This document shows, piece by piece, positions 1 to 4,877 of a stretch of 15,460 nt of DNA; position 1 is the stretch's first letter, and each line of letters starts with the position of its first letter. The translations under genes and the position numbers were made by a program. Origin of the DNA: Candidatus Moraniibacteriota bacterium (GTDB lineage: Bacteria > Patescibacteriota > Minisyncoccia > Moranbacterales > UBA2206); the NCBI GenBank assembly GCA_003482885.1, contig DMXN01000029.1, positions 1,995 through 17,454 on the forward strand, read 5' to 3'. Below the pieces are notes generated by a model, which worked only from the letters and a program-made list of their open reading frames with translations, ran no database searches and was not told where the DNA came from.

Positions 1-1
1 G

Positions 2-307
2 TTTGACGCTTATTTCGGTAGTGTTTATGAAATCGATAAAAATAAAATTTACACCGGCAAAACTATTTTTGAACCGACGCGTGATAAAGGAGCGGTGGTG
101 AAACAATTCGTGGCGGAAAATAATATTGCCCTGGCAGGATCTTTCGGAATGGGGGATACGCAATCGGATGTTTCCTTTTTAGAGTTAGTTGATGAGCCGA
201 TAGCTTTTAATCCGGATTCCAATTTGCGTCGGATAGCGGAAGAGAAAAAATGGAAAATTATCGTAGAAAAAAAGGATGTGATTTATGAGATTAATAATAG
301 AAACTAA
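2..307 (+). CDS. HAD-family phosphatase, C-terminal part (5' truncated)
   Basis: The reading frame is open from the window edge, so the N-terminus with the nucleophile DxD motif lies outside. The visible 101 residues contain GMGDTQSDVSFLE, which matches HAD motif IV (GDxxxD, Mg2+ binding). The tail that follows has the form AFNPDSNLRRIAEEKKWKI, as in HAD-IB (SerB/phosphoserine-phosphatase-like) enzymes, where 'NPDxxLR..A...GW.I' ends the Rossmann core. An internal GTG at 95 is not a plausible start because conserved fold continues upstream of it. The family hydrolyses small phosphate esters in the cytoplasm; the substrate cannot be read from this fragment. The next gene starts 15 bases downstream on the same strand, so the two may be co-transcribed. 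HAD membership is fairly secure, the subfamily is inference. Confidence 0.75.
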   Translation, partial: FDAYFGSVYEIDKNKIYTGKTIFEPTRDKGAVVKQFVAENNIALAGSFGMGDTQSDVSFLELVDEPIAFNPDSNLRRIAEEKKWKIIVEKKDVIYEINNRN

Positions 308-322
308 TTATAATTTAAAAAT

Positions 323-520
323 ATGAACAAATTTGACGCCTATATGTTATTTTTCGGATTTTTCGCGCTGATTTTGTTTTTACTTTATTTGGTGTTTGAT
401 TATTTCGCCACCAATCCAAACGCTTTTTGGGACAAATGGACGAAGAAAACTCTTTGGCTTTGGTTGCCTATTTACGGACTGCAGAGATTGATAAAAGAAG
501 TGATATTGAAGAAAAAGTAA
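323..520 (+). CDS. Small membrane protein, 65 aa, unknown function
   Basis: A short ORF begins with ATG 15 bases after the HAD stop, with no clear Shine-Dalgarno sequence. Residues about 8-28 are a strongly hydrophobic, aromatic-rich stretch (LFFGFFALILFLLYLVFDYF) that should form one transmembrane helix. A second, weaker hydrophobic/amphipathic stretch (LWLWLPIYGLQRLI) lies around residues 44-57, and the protein ends in lysines (KKK), consistent with a cytoplasmic C-terminus. I do not recognise a family. Position on the same strand as the HAD gene and immediately before a terminator-like palindrome suggests it is the last gene of a short operon. It could be a spurious ORF, but the clean hydrophobic pattern and the placement of the terminator argue for a real gene. 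Confidence 0.55.
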   Translation: MNKFDAYMLFFGFFALILFLLYLVFDYFATNPNAFWDKWTKKTLWLWLPIYGLQRLIKEVILKKK

Positions 521-627
521 CTACGAATTACGAAAAAATACGAATGTACGAATGGACAAAAAAATAATCCGCCACCGCGGATTATTTTTTAAGTTTTCGT
601 ACATTCGCACAAATTCGTAATTCGTAG
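521..627. repeat. Nested inverted repeat between convergent genes
   Basis: Three nested palindromic shells share one centre. Outer arms are 521-534 and 614-627 (ctacgaattacgaa and its exact complement), middle arms 541-552 and 596-607 (cgaatgtacgaa), and the core is the 559-590 hairpin. The motif 'tacgaa' recurs within each arm, so the arms are built of short near-repeats. The whole can fold into one long hairpin about 107 bases long. Confidence 0.8.
559..590. terminator. Bidirectional intrinsic terminator (HAD/membrane gene vs rplT)
   Basis: A perfect 14-bp stem (559-572 with 577-590) with loop cacc has a GC-rich tip (tccgc/gcgga) and A6/T6 flanks on both sides. It can therefore terminate transcription from both directions between the two convergent gene sets. 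Confidence 0.85.
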
Positions 628-640
628 GCGCAAAGCTTTA

Positions 641-985
641 TTATTTCACTGACTCAATCAGCTTAGCGAAGATTTTCGGTTCGGTTACTGCCATTTGAGA
701 AAGCACTTTTCTATCGAGTTCGATTTTTTTGTCAGCCATTATTTTAATAAATTGGCTGTACTTCAGACCTAATTCTCGCAAAGCGATATTAAGTCGAGTG
801 ATCCATAATTTTCTCATCACTCTTTTTTTGGCGCGGCGATCGCGAAAAGCGTAAGAGCCGGCTTTGATTACAGCTTCTTTGGCGGCGCGAAAATGGGTGC
901 TTCTTCTCCAATTAAAACCCTTGGCGTCTTTTAATAAATTCTTTCTTTTTTTTGAAGCGGCAACTCCGCGTTTTACTCGTGTCAT
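641..985 (-). CDS. rplT: Large ribosomal subunit protein bL20
   Basis: The 114-residue product matches bL20 over its full usual length. The basic N-terminal extension (TRVKRGVAASKKRKNLLKDAKG) runs along 23S rRNA, and the globular part contains the family signature AFRDRRAKKRVMRKLWITRLNIA at about residues 46-68. bL20 is needed early in 50S assembly and in many bacteria also represses its own operon by binding mRNA. It is the last gene of infC-rpmI-rplT, the classical order, 21 bases after rpmI, and is followed by the palindromic terminator at 559-590. The ATG at 985 gives the standard MTRVKRG start. No obvious pseudoknot operator for L20 was identified. Confidence 0.97.
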   Translation of the reverse strand: MTRVKRGVAASKKRKNLLKDAKGFNWRRSTHFRAAKEAVIKAGSYAFRDRRAKKRVMRKLWITRLNIALRELGLKYSQFIKIMADKKIELDRKVLSQMAVTEPKIFAKLIESVK

Positions 986-1006
986 ATATGGGTAATTTAA
1001 AATTTA

Positions 1007-1201
1007 TTATATGTGCATTGCATTTAAAACATTTTTTTCATCAGCTCTGAAAAGCCGTTTGTCTCCTTTTTTCGCTCTTCCGACTTTTCCGTTTTCTTTG
1101 GAATTATAATGATTTTGTCCCGTGGATCTTCGCAGGACTTTTCTATTCTTGGTTATCTTGATTTTCTTCGATAACGCTTTTTTCGTTTTCAATTTTGGCA
1201 T
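1007..1201 (-). CDS. rpmI: Large ribosomal subunit protein bL35
   Basis: From the ATG at 1201 the product is 64 residues, MPKLKTKKALSKKIKITKN, the typical bL35 start and length. The family core (K.T..GK..R.KAG..H) is replaced by a divergent K(V)LRRSTGQNHYNSKENGKVGR region, ending in DEKNVLNAMHI. The frame is open upstream to 1249, but the extra hydrophobic residues overlap the end of infC and do not belong to bL35, so the shorter start is preferred. bL35 sits in the 50S subunit near the L20 region. It lies 22 bases after infC and 21 before rplT in the conserved IF3 operon. Confidence 0.93.
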   Translation of the reverse strand: MPKLKTKKALSKKIKITKNRKVLRRSTGQNHYNSKENGKVGRAKKGDKRLFRADEKNVLNAMHI

Positions 1202-1223
1202 AAATTTTAAATATAAAATTAAA

Positions 1224-1781
1224 TTAATCTTCCGGAGCGATAATGACATTGAATCCTCCCGGGTAGCGTTTAATCTCTTGCTCGATTTTATTGGGGATGG
1301 AAACAGATCGTAAAAATTCTCGCAGTCCCGCTCTGGCTAAATCTTGATGAGCTTTTTCTCTCCCGCGCATCGTTATTTCCACTTTCACTTTGGCGCCTTT
1401 TTTTAAAAATTTTTCCGCTTGCGCTTTTTTAAATTCCAAATCGTGCGTATCCGTTCTCATTCCCAAACGAATTCCTTTTATTTCCGATTTTTTTTGTTTG
1501 GATTTATTGACGCGATCCAAGCGCGATTTTTGATATTGAAATTTTCCAAAATCCATTATTTTGCAAACCGGCGGTTTGGCGTGCGGCGCGATTTCAACAA
1601 GGTCTAACATTTCTTCGCGCGCCAACTCCAACGCTTTTTGCGTCGACATAATGCCTAATAAAGCTCCGTCAACATCGCTAATAACACGCACTTCGAGCGC
1701 TCTGATTTGATCATTAATTCTTGTTATCGGACCTTTTTTAACAACAGGTCTCCGGTAAGGTGTTCTTCTGATGGTTTTAAT
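1224..1781 (-). CDS. infC: Translation initiation factor IF-3, predicted AUU start
   Basis: The product carries the IF-3 N-domain (RINDQIRALEVRVISDVDGALLGIMST), the linker signature with PPVCKIMDFGKFQYQKSR, and the C-domain (MRGREKAHQDLARAGL ... FNVIIAPED). IF-3 binds the 30S subunit, prevents premature 50S joining and discriminates start codons. The first ATG/GTG/TTG in frame is GTG at 1691, which would delete the first strand of the N-domain. The frame continues upstream without stop to 1826 but offers only AUU (1781, 1787), AUA (1790) or AUC (1772) starts. The AUU at 1781 gives 185 residues beginning MKTIRRTPYRRP, close to the E. coli arrangement, where infC also starts AUU-AAA and is autoregulated because IF-3 rejects AUU. 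AUU 1787 is an equal alternative. The start is 12 bases from the tmRNA discriminator base, leaving no room for a leader; rpmI follows. Confidence 0.9.
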   Translation of the reverse strand: MKTIRRTPYRRPVVKKGPITRINDQIRALEVRVISDVDGALLGIMSTQKALELAREEMLDLVEIAPHAKPPVCKIMDFGKFQYQKSRLDRVNKSKQKKSEIKGIRLGMRTDTHDLEFKKAQAEKFLKKGAKVKVEITMRGREKAHQDLARAGLREFLRSVSIPNKIEQEIKRYPGGFNVIIAPED

Positions 1782-1793
1782 TTTAATTATTAG

Positions 1794-2220
1794 TGGAGAT
1801 GATGGGAGTTGAACCCATGTCCAAAATTATTCATTCAAAATATACTACAAGCTTATTCTATCTGATTTCCGCCAAAGGCGGATTCGATTAAGAAATAAAG
1901 ATAGAAAAAAATTCTTAATTTATTCTCGGCATAACTTTCACTTTTGACCGCCAAAAAAAATTTCAAAAGCTAGCCCAATAATTTGACACCGAATTTTATA
2001 TCTTGGGCGAAAATAAGTTCGATGGCTAATGCCCTAACCGGTAAAGACCGGTATTAGGCAAGAGCAGGAGCAAAGTTGAATGTAAATGCTTGCGCAAATG
2101 CACTTTTTGCTTTTGTTAGTAAGTTTGCACTTATAACTTTGATGAGGTTTTTTACGAAAGACTTATCAACTTTCGGCTTGCATATTTTAAATGTACAACC
2201 TGTCGAAACCAGGCATCCCC
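1794..2220 (-). ncRNA. ssrA: Transfer-messenger RNA (tmRNA)
   Basis: The 5' end (from 2220) reads GGGGATGCCTGGTTTCGACA, the diagnostic tmRNA start. The 3' end has a T-arm (1802-1818: stem atggg/cccat around the loop TTCAACT on the minus strand) and closes the acceptor stem, GGGGATG with CATCTCC, with one G-U pair. The discriminator is A1794. A tag frame opens at resume codon GCA (2128), preceded by TAAGT. Just after its stop is a hairpin accggt...accggt of the pseudoknot type. tmRNA with SmpB frees stalled ribosomes and tags the nascent protein for proteolysis. CCA is not encoded: the next bases are CTA, so the CCA-adding enzyme is needed. At about 427 nt it is longer than the usual 350-400. 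It lies between smpB and infC on the same strand. Confidence 0.95.
2054..2128 (-). other. tmRNA tag-peptide reading frame (24 codons + TAA)
   Basis: From resume codon GCA at 2128 the frame encodes ANLLTKAKSAFAQAFTFNF followed by APALA and TAA (2056-2054). It starts with the usual AN and ends with a hydrophobic small-residue tail (ALA) suited to ClpXP/Lon-type proteases. At 24 residues the tag is longer than the 10-residue tags of many bacteria. The resume context (TAAGT before GCA-AAC) fits the family. Confidence 0.8.
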
Positions 2221-2224
2221 GGGT

Positions 2225-2289
2225 AAAATTTATAATTTTTAAACAATTTCCAATATCTCAATTTCTATGTATTAAAAATTATAAATTTT
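2225..2289. repeat. AT-only inverted repeat at smpB end / ssrA start
   Basis: Arms 2225-2240 and 2274-2289 are exact 16-bp complements (aaaatttataattttt) separated by 33 bases. The right arm covers the smpB stop codon, the left arm ends four bases before the tmRNA 5' end. On the minus strand TATAAA lies about 9-14 bases upstream of G2220, so the left arm may be the -10 element of an ssrA promoter. No convincing -35 was found. Alternatively it is a weak hairpin marking a processing site. Confidence 0.45.
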
Positions 2290-2725
2290 TTAACGCTCTA
2301 TCAATTTTTCTCTTTGCTTCTTTTTTGGCTGTATCTTCTCGTTTGTCAAATTTCTTTTTTCCTTTTCCAACCGCAAAAACGAGCTTTATCAGTCGCTTTT
2401 TAGTATATATCTTAATTGGTACTAATGTCAAGCCTTGAGTGCGAACTTTTCCAATCAACTGGCGGATTTCCGCTTTGCGCAAAAGCAGTTTTCGCGACCG
2501 AGTCGGATCATTGAGTTGTTTTAATCCGGCTTGTTTATACGGCGTAATATAGGCATTGGTAAGATAAAGTTCATTTCCTTTCAAAGTTACAAAACTTTCT
2601 TTCAGGCTGATATGTCCGGCGCGAACTGATTTCACTTCTTGCCCGTTCAAAACCAAACCAGCCTCATATCCGTCCATGAGAAAATAATCAAAACCAGATC
2701 GTTTGTTGATTGCTAATACGCTCAT
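2279..2725 (-). CDS. smpB: SsrA-binding protein SmpB
   Basis: The 148-residue product is full length for SmpB. It shows the OB-fold core with YEAGLVLNGQEVKSVRAGHISLKESFV (residues about 20-46), the NAYITPY segment, DPTRSRKLLLRK, LTLVPIKIY, and the basic tail GKGKKKFDKREDTAKKEAKR that enters the mRNA channel of a stalled ribosome. SmpB binds the tRNA-like domain of tmRNA and directs it to ribosomes with truncated mRNA. Its own RNA partner, ssrA, begins 59 bases after the stop, on the same strand, an efficient functional pairing. ATG at 2725 gives the standard MxxLAINKR start. It follows efp after 41 bases, with a possible weak promoter in that gap. Confidence 0.97.
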   Translation of the reverse strand: MSVLAINKRSGFDYFLMDGYEAGLVLNGQEVKSVRAGHISLKESFVTLKGNELYLTNAYITPYKQAGLKQLNDPTRSRKLLLRKAEIRQLIGKVRTQGLTLVPIKIYTKKRLIKLVFAVGKGKKKFDKREDTAKKEAKRKIDRALKNL

Positions 2726-2731
2726 AAGCGT

Positions 2732-2759
2732 AGTTTAGCATTTTTTTGAATTGTGGCAA
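2732..2759 (-). promoter_or_regulatory. Possible weak promoter before smpB
   Basis: On the minus strand TTGCCA (2759-2754), a 16-base spacer, and TAAACT (2737-2732) resemble -35 and -10 boxes. Transcription would begin only a few bases before the smpB ATG, giving a nearly leaderless mRNA. Both boxes deviate from consensus, so this is tentative. Confidence 0.3.
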
Positions 2760-2766
2760 AAAAAGT

Positions 2767-3324
2767 TTACGCTCTTCCGACATACTCGCCCTTTTCCGTG
2801 TTGATGATAATTTCATCGCCGGCATTGACGAAAAGGGGAGCGGAAATTTTTTTCCCGGTTTCCAGGGTGACTACTTTCCCACCGGTGGAAACAGTGTTGC
2901 CCTTAATTCCTGGCGGGGCTTCGACAACCTTTAGTTTCATTTTAATGGGCAGTTCAATATTGATGGCATTACCGTCGAAATTTAAAAATAAAACTTCCGT
3001 GCCTTCGGTGAGATATTCCACATTTGTTCCGAGTGTTTCAGCGGAAAGAGAGAACTGTTCGTAAGATTCGTTATCCATAAAACAATAATTTTCTTTTTCT
3101 TTGTAAAGAAATTGCGCTTTGGATTTCGTGATTTGCGCTTCTTTAATATGTTCCGCGCCTTGAAAAGTTTTTTCCAAAACCGCTCCCGTAGCCAAATTTT
3201 TCAATCGCGTGCGCAAAACCGATCCGGCGCGACCGGTTTTGGAATGTTCATGATAAAGCACGGCAAAAGGCATTCTGTTAAGAATAATATTTTTTCCGGT
3301 TTTAATGTCTGAAATTCCAATCAT
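2767..3324 (-). CDS. efp: Translation elongation factor P
   Basis: The 185-residue product has the three EF-P domains: KOW-like domain I (about 1-62), OB domain II with YEQFSLSAETLG (about 63-125), and domain III with ELPIKMKLKVVEAPPGIKGNT...TLETG.KI..PLFVN.GD.I.I...GEYVGRA, the full-length family signature at the C-terminus. EF-P enters the E site and relieves stalling at polyproline. The loop tip that reaches the peptidyl-transferase centre reads SKTGRAGSV: the residue equivalent to modified Lys34 of E. coli is Arg32, as in the EarP/rhamnose type. This does not prove rhamnosylation; many CPR-type factors share this loop, and no modification gene is visible here. It starts three bases after the rpsR stop, so the two are probably co-transcribed. 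Confidence 0.97.
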   Translation of the reverse strand: MIGISDIKTGKNIILNRMPFAVLYHEHSKTGRAGSVLRTRLKNLATGAVLEKTFQGAEHIKEAQITKSKAQFLYKEKENYCFMDNESYEQFSLSAETLGTNVEYLTEGTEVLFLNFDGNAINIELPIKMKLKVVEAPPGIKGNTVSTGGKVVTLETGKKISAPLFVNAGDEIIINTEKGEYVGRA

Positions 3325-3327
3325 AAA

Positions 3328-3570
3328 CTATCTTGCCACGAAAGGCACTAGAGCCATAATACGGGCTTTTTTGATGGCGTTGGCCAAAAGTCGTTGATGT
3401 TTGGCGCAAATTCCGTGCCGTTTGGGCGGATAAATTTTCCCTTGCGAATTCATAAAGCGCCGGATAAAATAAGCATCTTTGAAATCGATTTTTTCAATTC
3501 TGTTTTGGCAAAAGTGGCACAATTTTTTTTTCGGTAAACTAATCTCATTGCTGTTGCGATTATTGTACAT
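3328..3570 (-). CDS. rpsR: Small ribosomal subunit protein bS18
   Basis: The 80-residue product contains the S18 core: CHFCQNRIEKIDFKDAYFIRRFMNSQGKIYPPKRHGICAKHQRLLANAIKKARIMALVPF (residues about 18-78). The CxxC pair at the N-terminus plus a later Cys/His (GICAKH) suggests a zinc-binding S18 variant. S18 pairs with S6 on the 30S platform, and the S6-SSB-S18 order here (rpsF, ssb, rpsR) is the conserved arrangement. The short divergent N-terminus (MYNNRNSNEIS) follows ATG 3570. ssb ends 20 bases upstream and efp begins three bases after the stop. Confidence 0.96.
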   Translation of the reverse strand: MYNNRNSNEISLPKKKLCHFCQNRIEKIDFKDAYFIRRFMNSQGKIYPPKRHGICAKHQRLLANAIKKARIMALVPFVAR

Positions 3571-3590
3571 ACTAAATTAGATTAAAATAT

Positions 3591-4067
3591 TTAAAACGGC
3601 ACATCTTCAATTTTCACTTCGTCTTCTTCTTCATCAAGATTGATGGTGGGAATTTCTTCCGCGGGAGCGGAAACGGATTGAGCTTGCGGAGTTGCTACTG
3701 GTTTGCTGAAACCGGAATTTGATCCTCCTCCTTGTCCTTGCGCTCTTGAACCCAGTTGCATATTTTCCGCAACAATTTTCGTAGATCGTTTTTCAACGCC
3801 ATCTTTTCCTGTGTATTTGTCTGTTTCCAATCTTCCTTCGAAATATGCTTCTTGCCCTTTGGATAAATATTGTCCGGCAATTTCGCCCAATCTTCCCCAA
3901 AGAACAATATTATGGAATTCCGTCTGTTCTTGTTTTTGGCCGTTTTTGTCTTTCCAAAATCTGTTAGTGGCGATGGAAACGGAAGCGACTGTTTGTCCGG
4001 TGGCTGTTGTTCTTACTTCGGGATCTCTCGTGAGCCTTCCCACAAGGATCGCTTTATTGATATTCAT
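3591..4067 (-). CDS. ssb: Single-stranded DNA-binding protein
   Basis: Residues 1-110 form the OB fold with the SSB pattern NKAILVGRLTRDPEVRTTATGQTVASVSIATNR, TEFHNIVLWGRLGEIAGQYLSKGQ and YFEGRLETDKYTGKDG. A Gly/Ser/Gln-rich linker follows (about 110-135). The acidic tail LDEEEDEVKIEDVPF ends in the DVPF tip that docks partner proteins, equivalent to DDDIPF. At 158 residues it is of normal length. SSB coats single-stranded DNA during replication and repair; its location between S6 and S18 is the classical bacterial layout and suggests growth-coupled expression. Confidence 0.97.
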   Translation of the reverse strand: MNINKAILVGRLTRDPEVRTTATGQTVASVSIATNRFWKDKNGQKQEQTEFHNIVLWGRLGEIAGQYLSKGQEAYFEGRLETDKYTGKDGVEKRSTKIVAENMQLGSRAQGQGGGSNSGFSKPVATPQAQSVSAPAEEIPTINLDEEEDEVKIEDVPF

Positions 4068-4073
4068 AAATTT

Positions 4074-4105
4074 ATACGGCTAAATTATCCATACGGCTAA
4101 ATTAT
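4074..4105. repeat. Tandem 15-bp direct repeat between rpsF and ssb
   Basis: The sequence atacggctaaattat occurs at 4074-4088 and again at 4091-4105, separated by two bases, in the 87-base gap between rpsF and ssb. A small palindrome (ccatatgg) follows near 4124. No regulator is suggested by the sequence; replication slippage could have produced it. Confidence 0.7.
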
Positions 4106-4154
4106 TAATAAATTTTTTGCAGCCATATGGCAATATAGCAATTTAACAATTGAA

Positions 4155-4637
4155 TTATATGTTAAGAATTTCTTCCAGTTTTTTATCTATGTCTTCCTTG
4201 TTTGCGTTTGTCGGCGCGACCTCCTCATCTTTTTTGAGTTTGGGCGGATTTTTTTCCAATTTTTCCACTTCTTTTTTCTCCTTGCGCATTGTTTCCATCG
4301 CGCTTCTTTTTTCTTCTTGCTCTATTCTCTCTTCTTTAGTTTTCAGTTCAGGAAGTTCCGAAGCGTCGCTTATGATAAAACGCAAAATACCCGGATAAAG
4401 GTTGAGCTTGCTGATAATTTCGGGAACATTTGTAGTATCTTCCAAAGAAAATCTTTTGGCGACATAAATTCCGTGTGTATCCTTTTTTATTTTGTACGCC
4501 ATTCTTCTTTTTTCTTCGGTGATTTTTTCCTCAAAAATTCCGCCGCAACTTGCGACTATTTCGTCAACTTCTTGTTTAATTTTTTCCAAATTCGATTCGT
4601 TGGAAACTCCGACAAGATAAAATAATTCGTATCGCAT
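4155..4637 (-). CDS. rpsF: Small ribosomal subunit protein bS6 with charged C-terminal extension
   Basis: Residues 1-98 show the S6 fold: MRYELFYLVGVSNESNLEKI at the start, GGIFEEKITEEKRRMAYKIKKDTHGIYVAKRF, and SKLNLYPGILRFIIS. Ordinary bS6 has about 95-135 residues; here residues 99-160 form a long, highly charged Lys/Glu-rich, probably coiled-coil tail. S6 binds S18 on the 30S platform. It opens the minus-strand translation cluster. Upstream, the 196-bp repeat at 4681-4876 carries a promoter directed at this gene and a hairpin/terminator in the leader, so attenuation is possible. No Shine-Dalgarno sequence is seen before ATG 4637. Confidence 0.95.
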   Translation of the reverse strand: MRYELFYLVGVSNESNLEKIKQEVDEIVASCGGIFEEKITEEKRRMAYKIKKDTHGIYVAKRFSLEDTTNVPEIISKLNLYPGILRFIISDASELPELKTKEERIEQEEKRSAMETMRKEKKEVEKLEKNPPKLKKDEEVAPTNANKEDIDKKLEEILNI

Positions 4638-4689
4638 ATTTTATTGCCATAAGGATTAACATCCCGCGGCGTTAGTTATTAATAAATTA

Positions 4690-4729
4690 AAATTAAAAAA
4701 TCCGCCCTAGAATCGCCCCTTTGCGGATT
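4690..4729 (-). terminator. Terminator-like hairpin in rpsF leader
   Basis: On the minus strand AATCCGC (4729-4723) pairs with GCGGATT (4705-4699) around a 17-base loop, then TTTTTAATTTT follows. Placed downstream of the repeat promoter and upstream of rpsF it could act as an attenuator or as the end of a small RNA. Confidence 0.55.
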
Positions 4730-4793
4730 ATTCACGCTCTTGTCTTCGCCTTAGGCGAAGCGAGAGAATGTCGGGACTTTTCAGATTGATTTT

Positions 4794-4822
4794 ATATTAC
4801 GGGATAATAGACGGGTTGTCAA
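4794..4822 (-). promoter_or_regulatory. Sigma70-type promoter in repeat copy 1, toward rpsF
   Basis: TTGACA (4822-4817) matches the -35 consensus; a 17-base spacer separates it from TAATAT (4799-4794). Transcription would start near 4787 and read into the rpsF cluster through two hairpins. Confidence 0.6.
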
Positions 4823-4877
4823 ATAAAATTTATTTTAACATTCCACACTATTTTTAGAGGAGGAATCAGCCGTGGGG

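Larger units (their letters stand above)
4681..4876 (-). repeat. 196-bp direct repeat, copy 1 (upstream of rpsF)
   Basis: This segment recurs at 6956-7151 with only two mismatches by eye (ttccac here, ttcgc-type in the other copy, near 4844-4846). It contains, on the minus strand, a promoter (4822-4794), a hairpin (4744-4760, cttcgcc/ggcgaag) and a terminator-like hairpin (4729-4699). The two copies bracket the phosphotransferase gene. Similarity appears to continue in degraded form past 4876. Confidence 0.92.

Noticed and set aside
1202..1249. Longer L35 start at 1249
   Set aside because: Adds hydrophobic residues unlike bL35 and overlaps infC; the ATG at 1201 gives the standard MPKLKTKK start.
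1689..1691. GTG 1691 as infC start
   Set aside because: Would remove the conserved IF-3 N-terminal strand (RINDQIRALEV) that is encoded in frame upstream.
2076..2438. 120-codon plus-strand ORF
   Set aside because: Lies opposite tmRNA and smpB; its codons mirror the tmRNA tag region.
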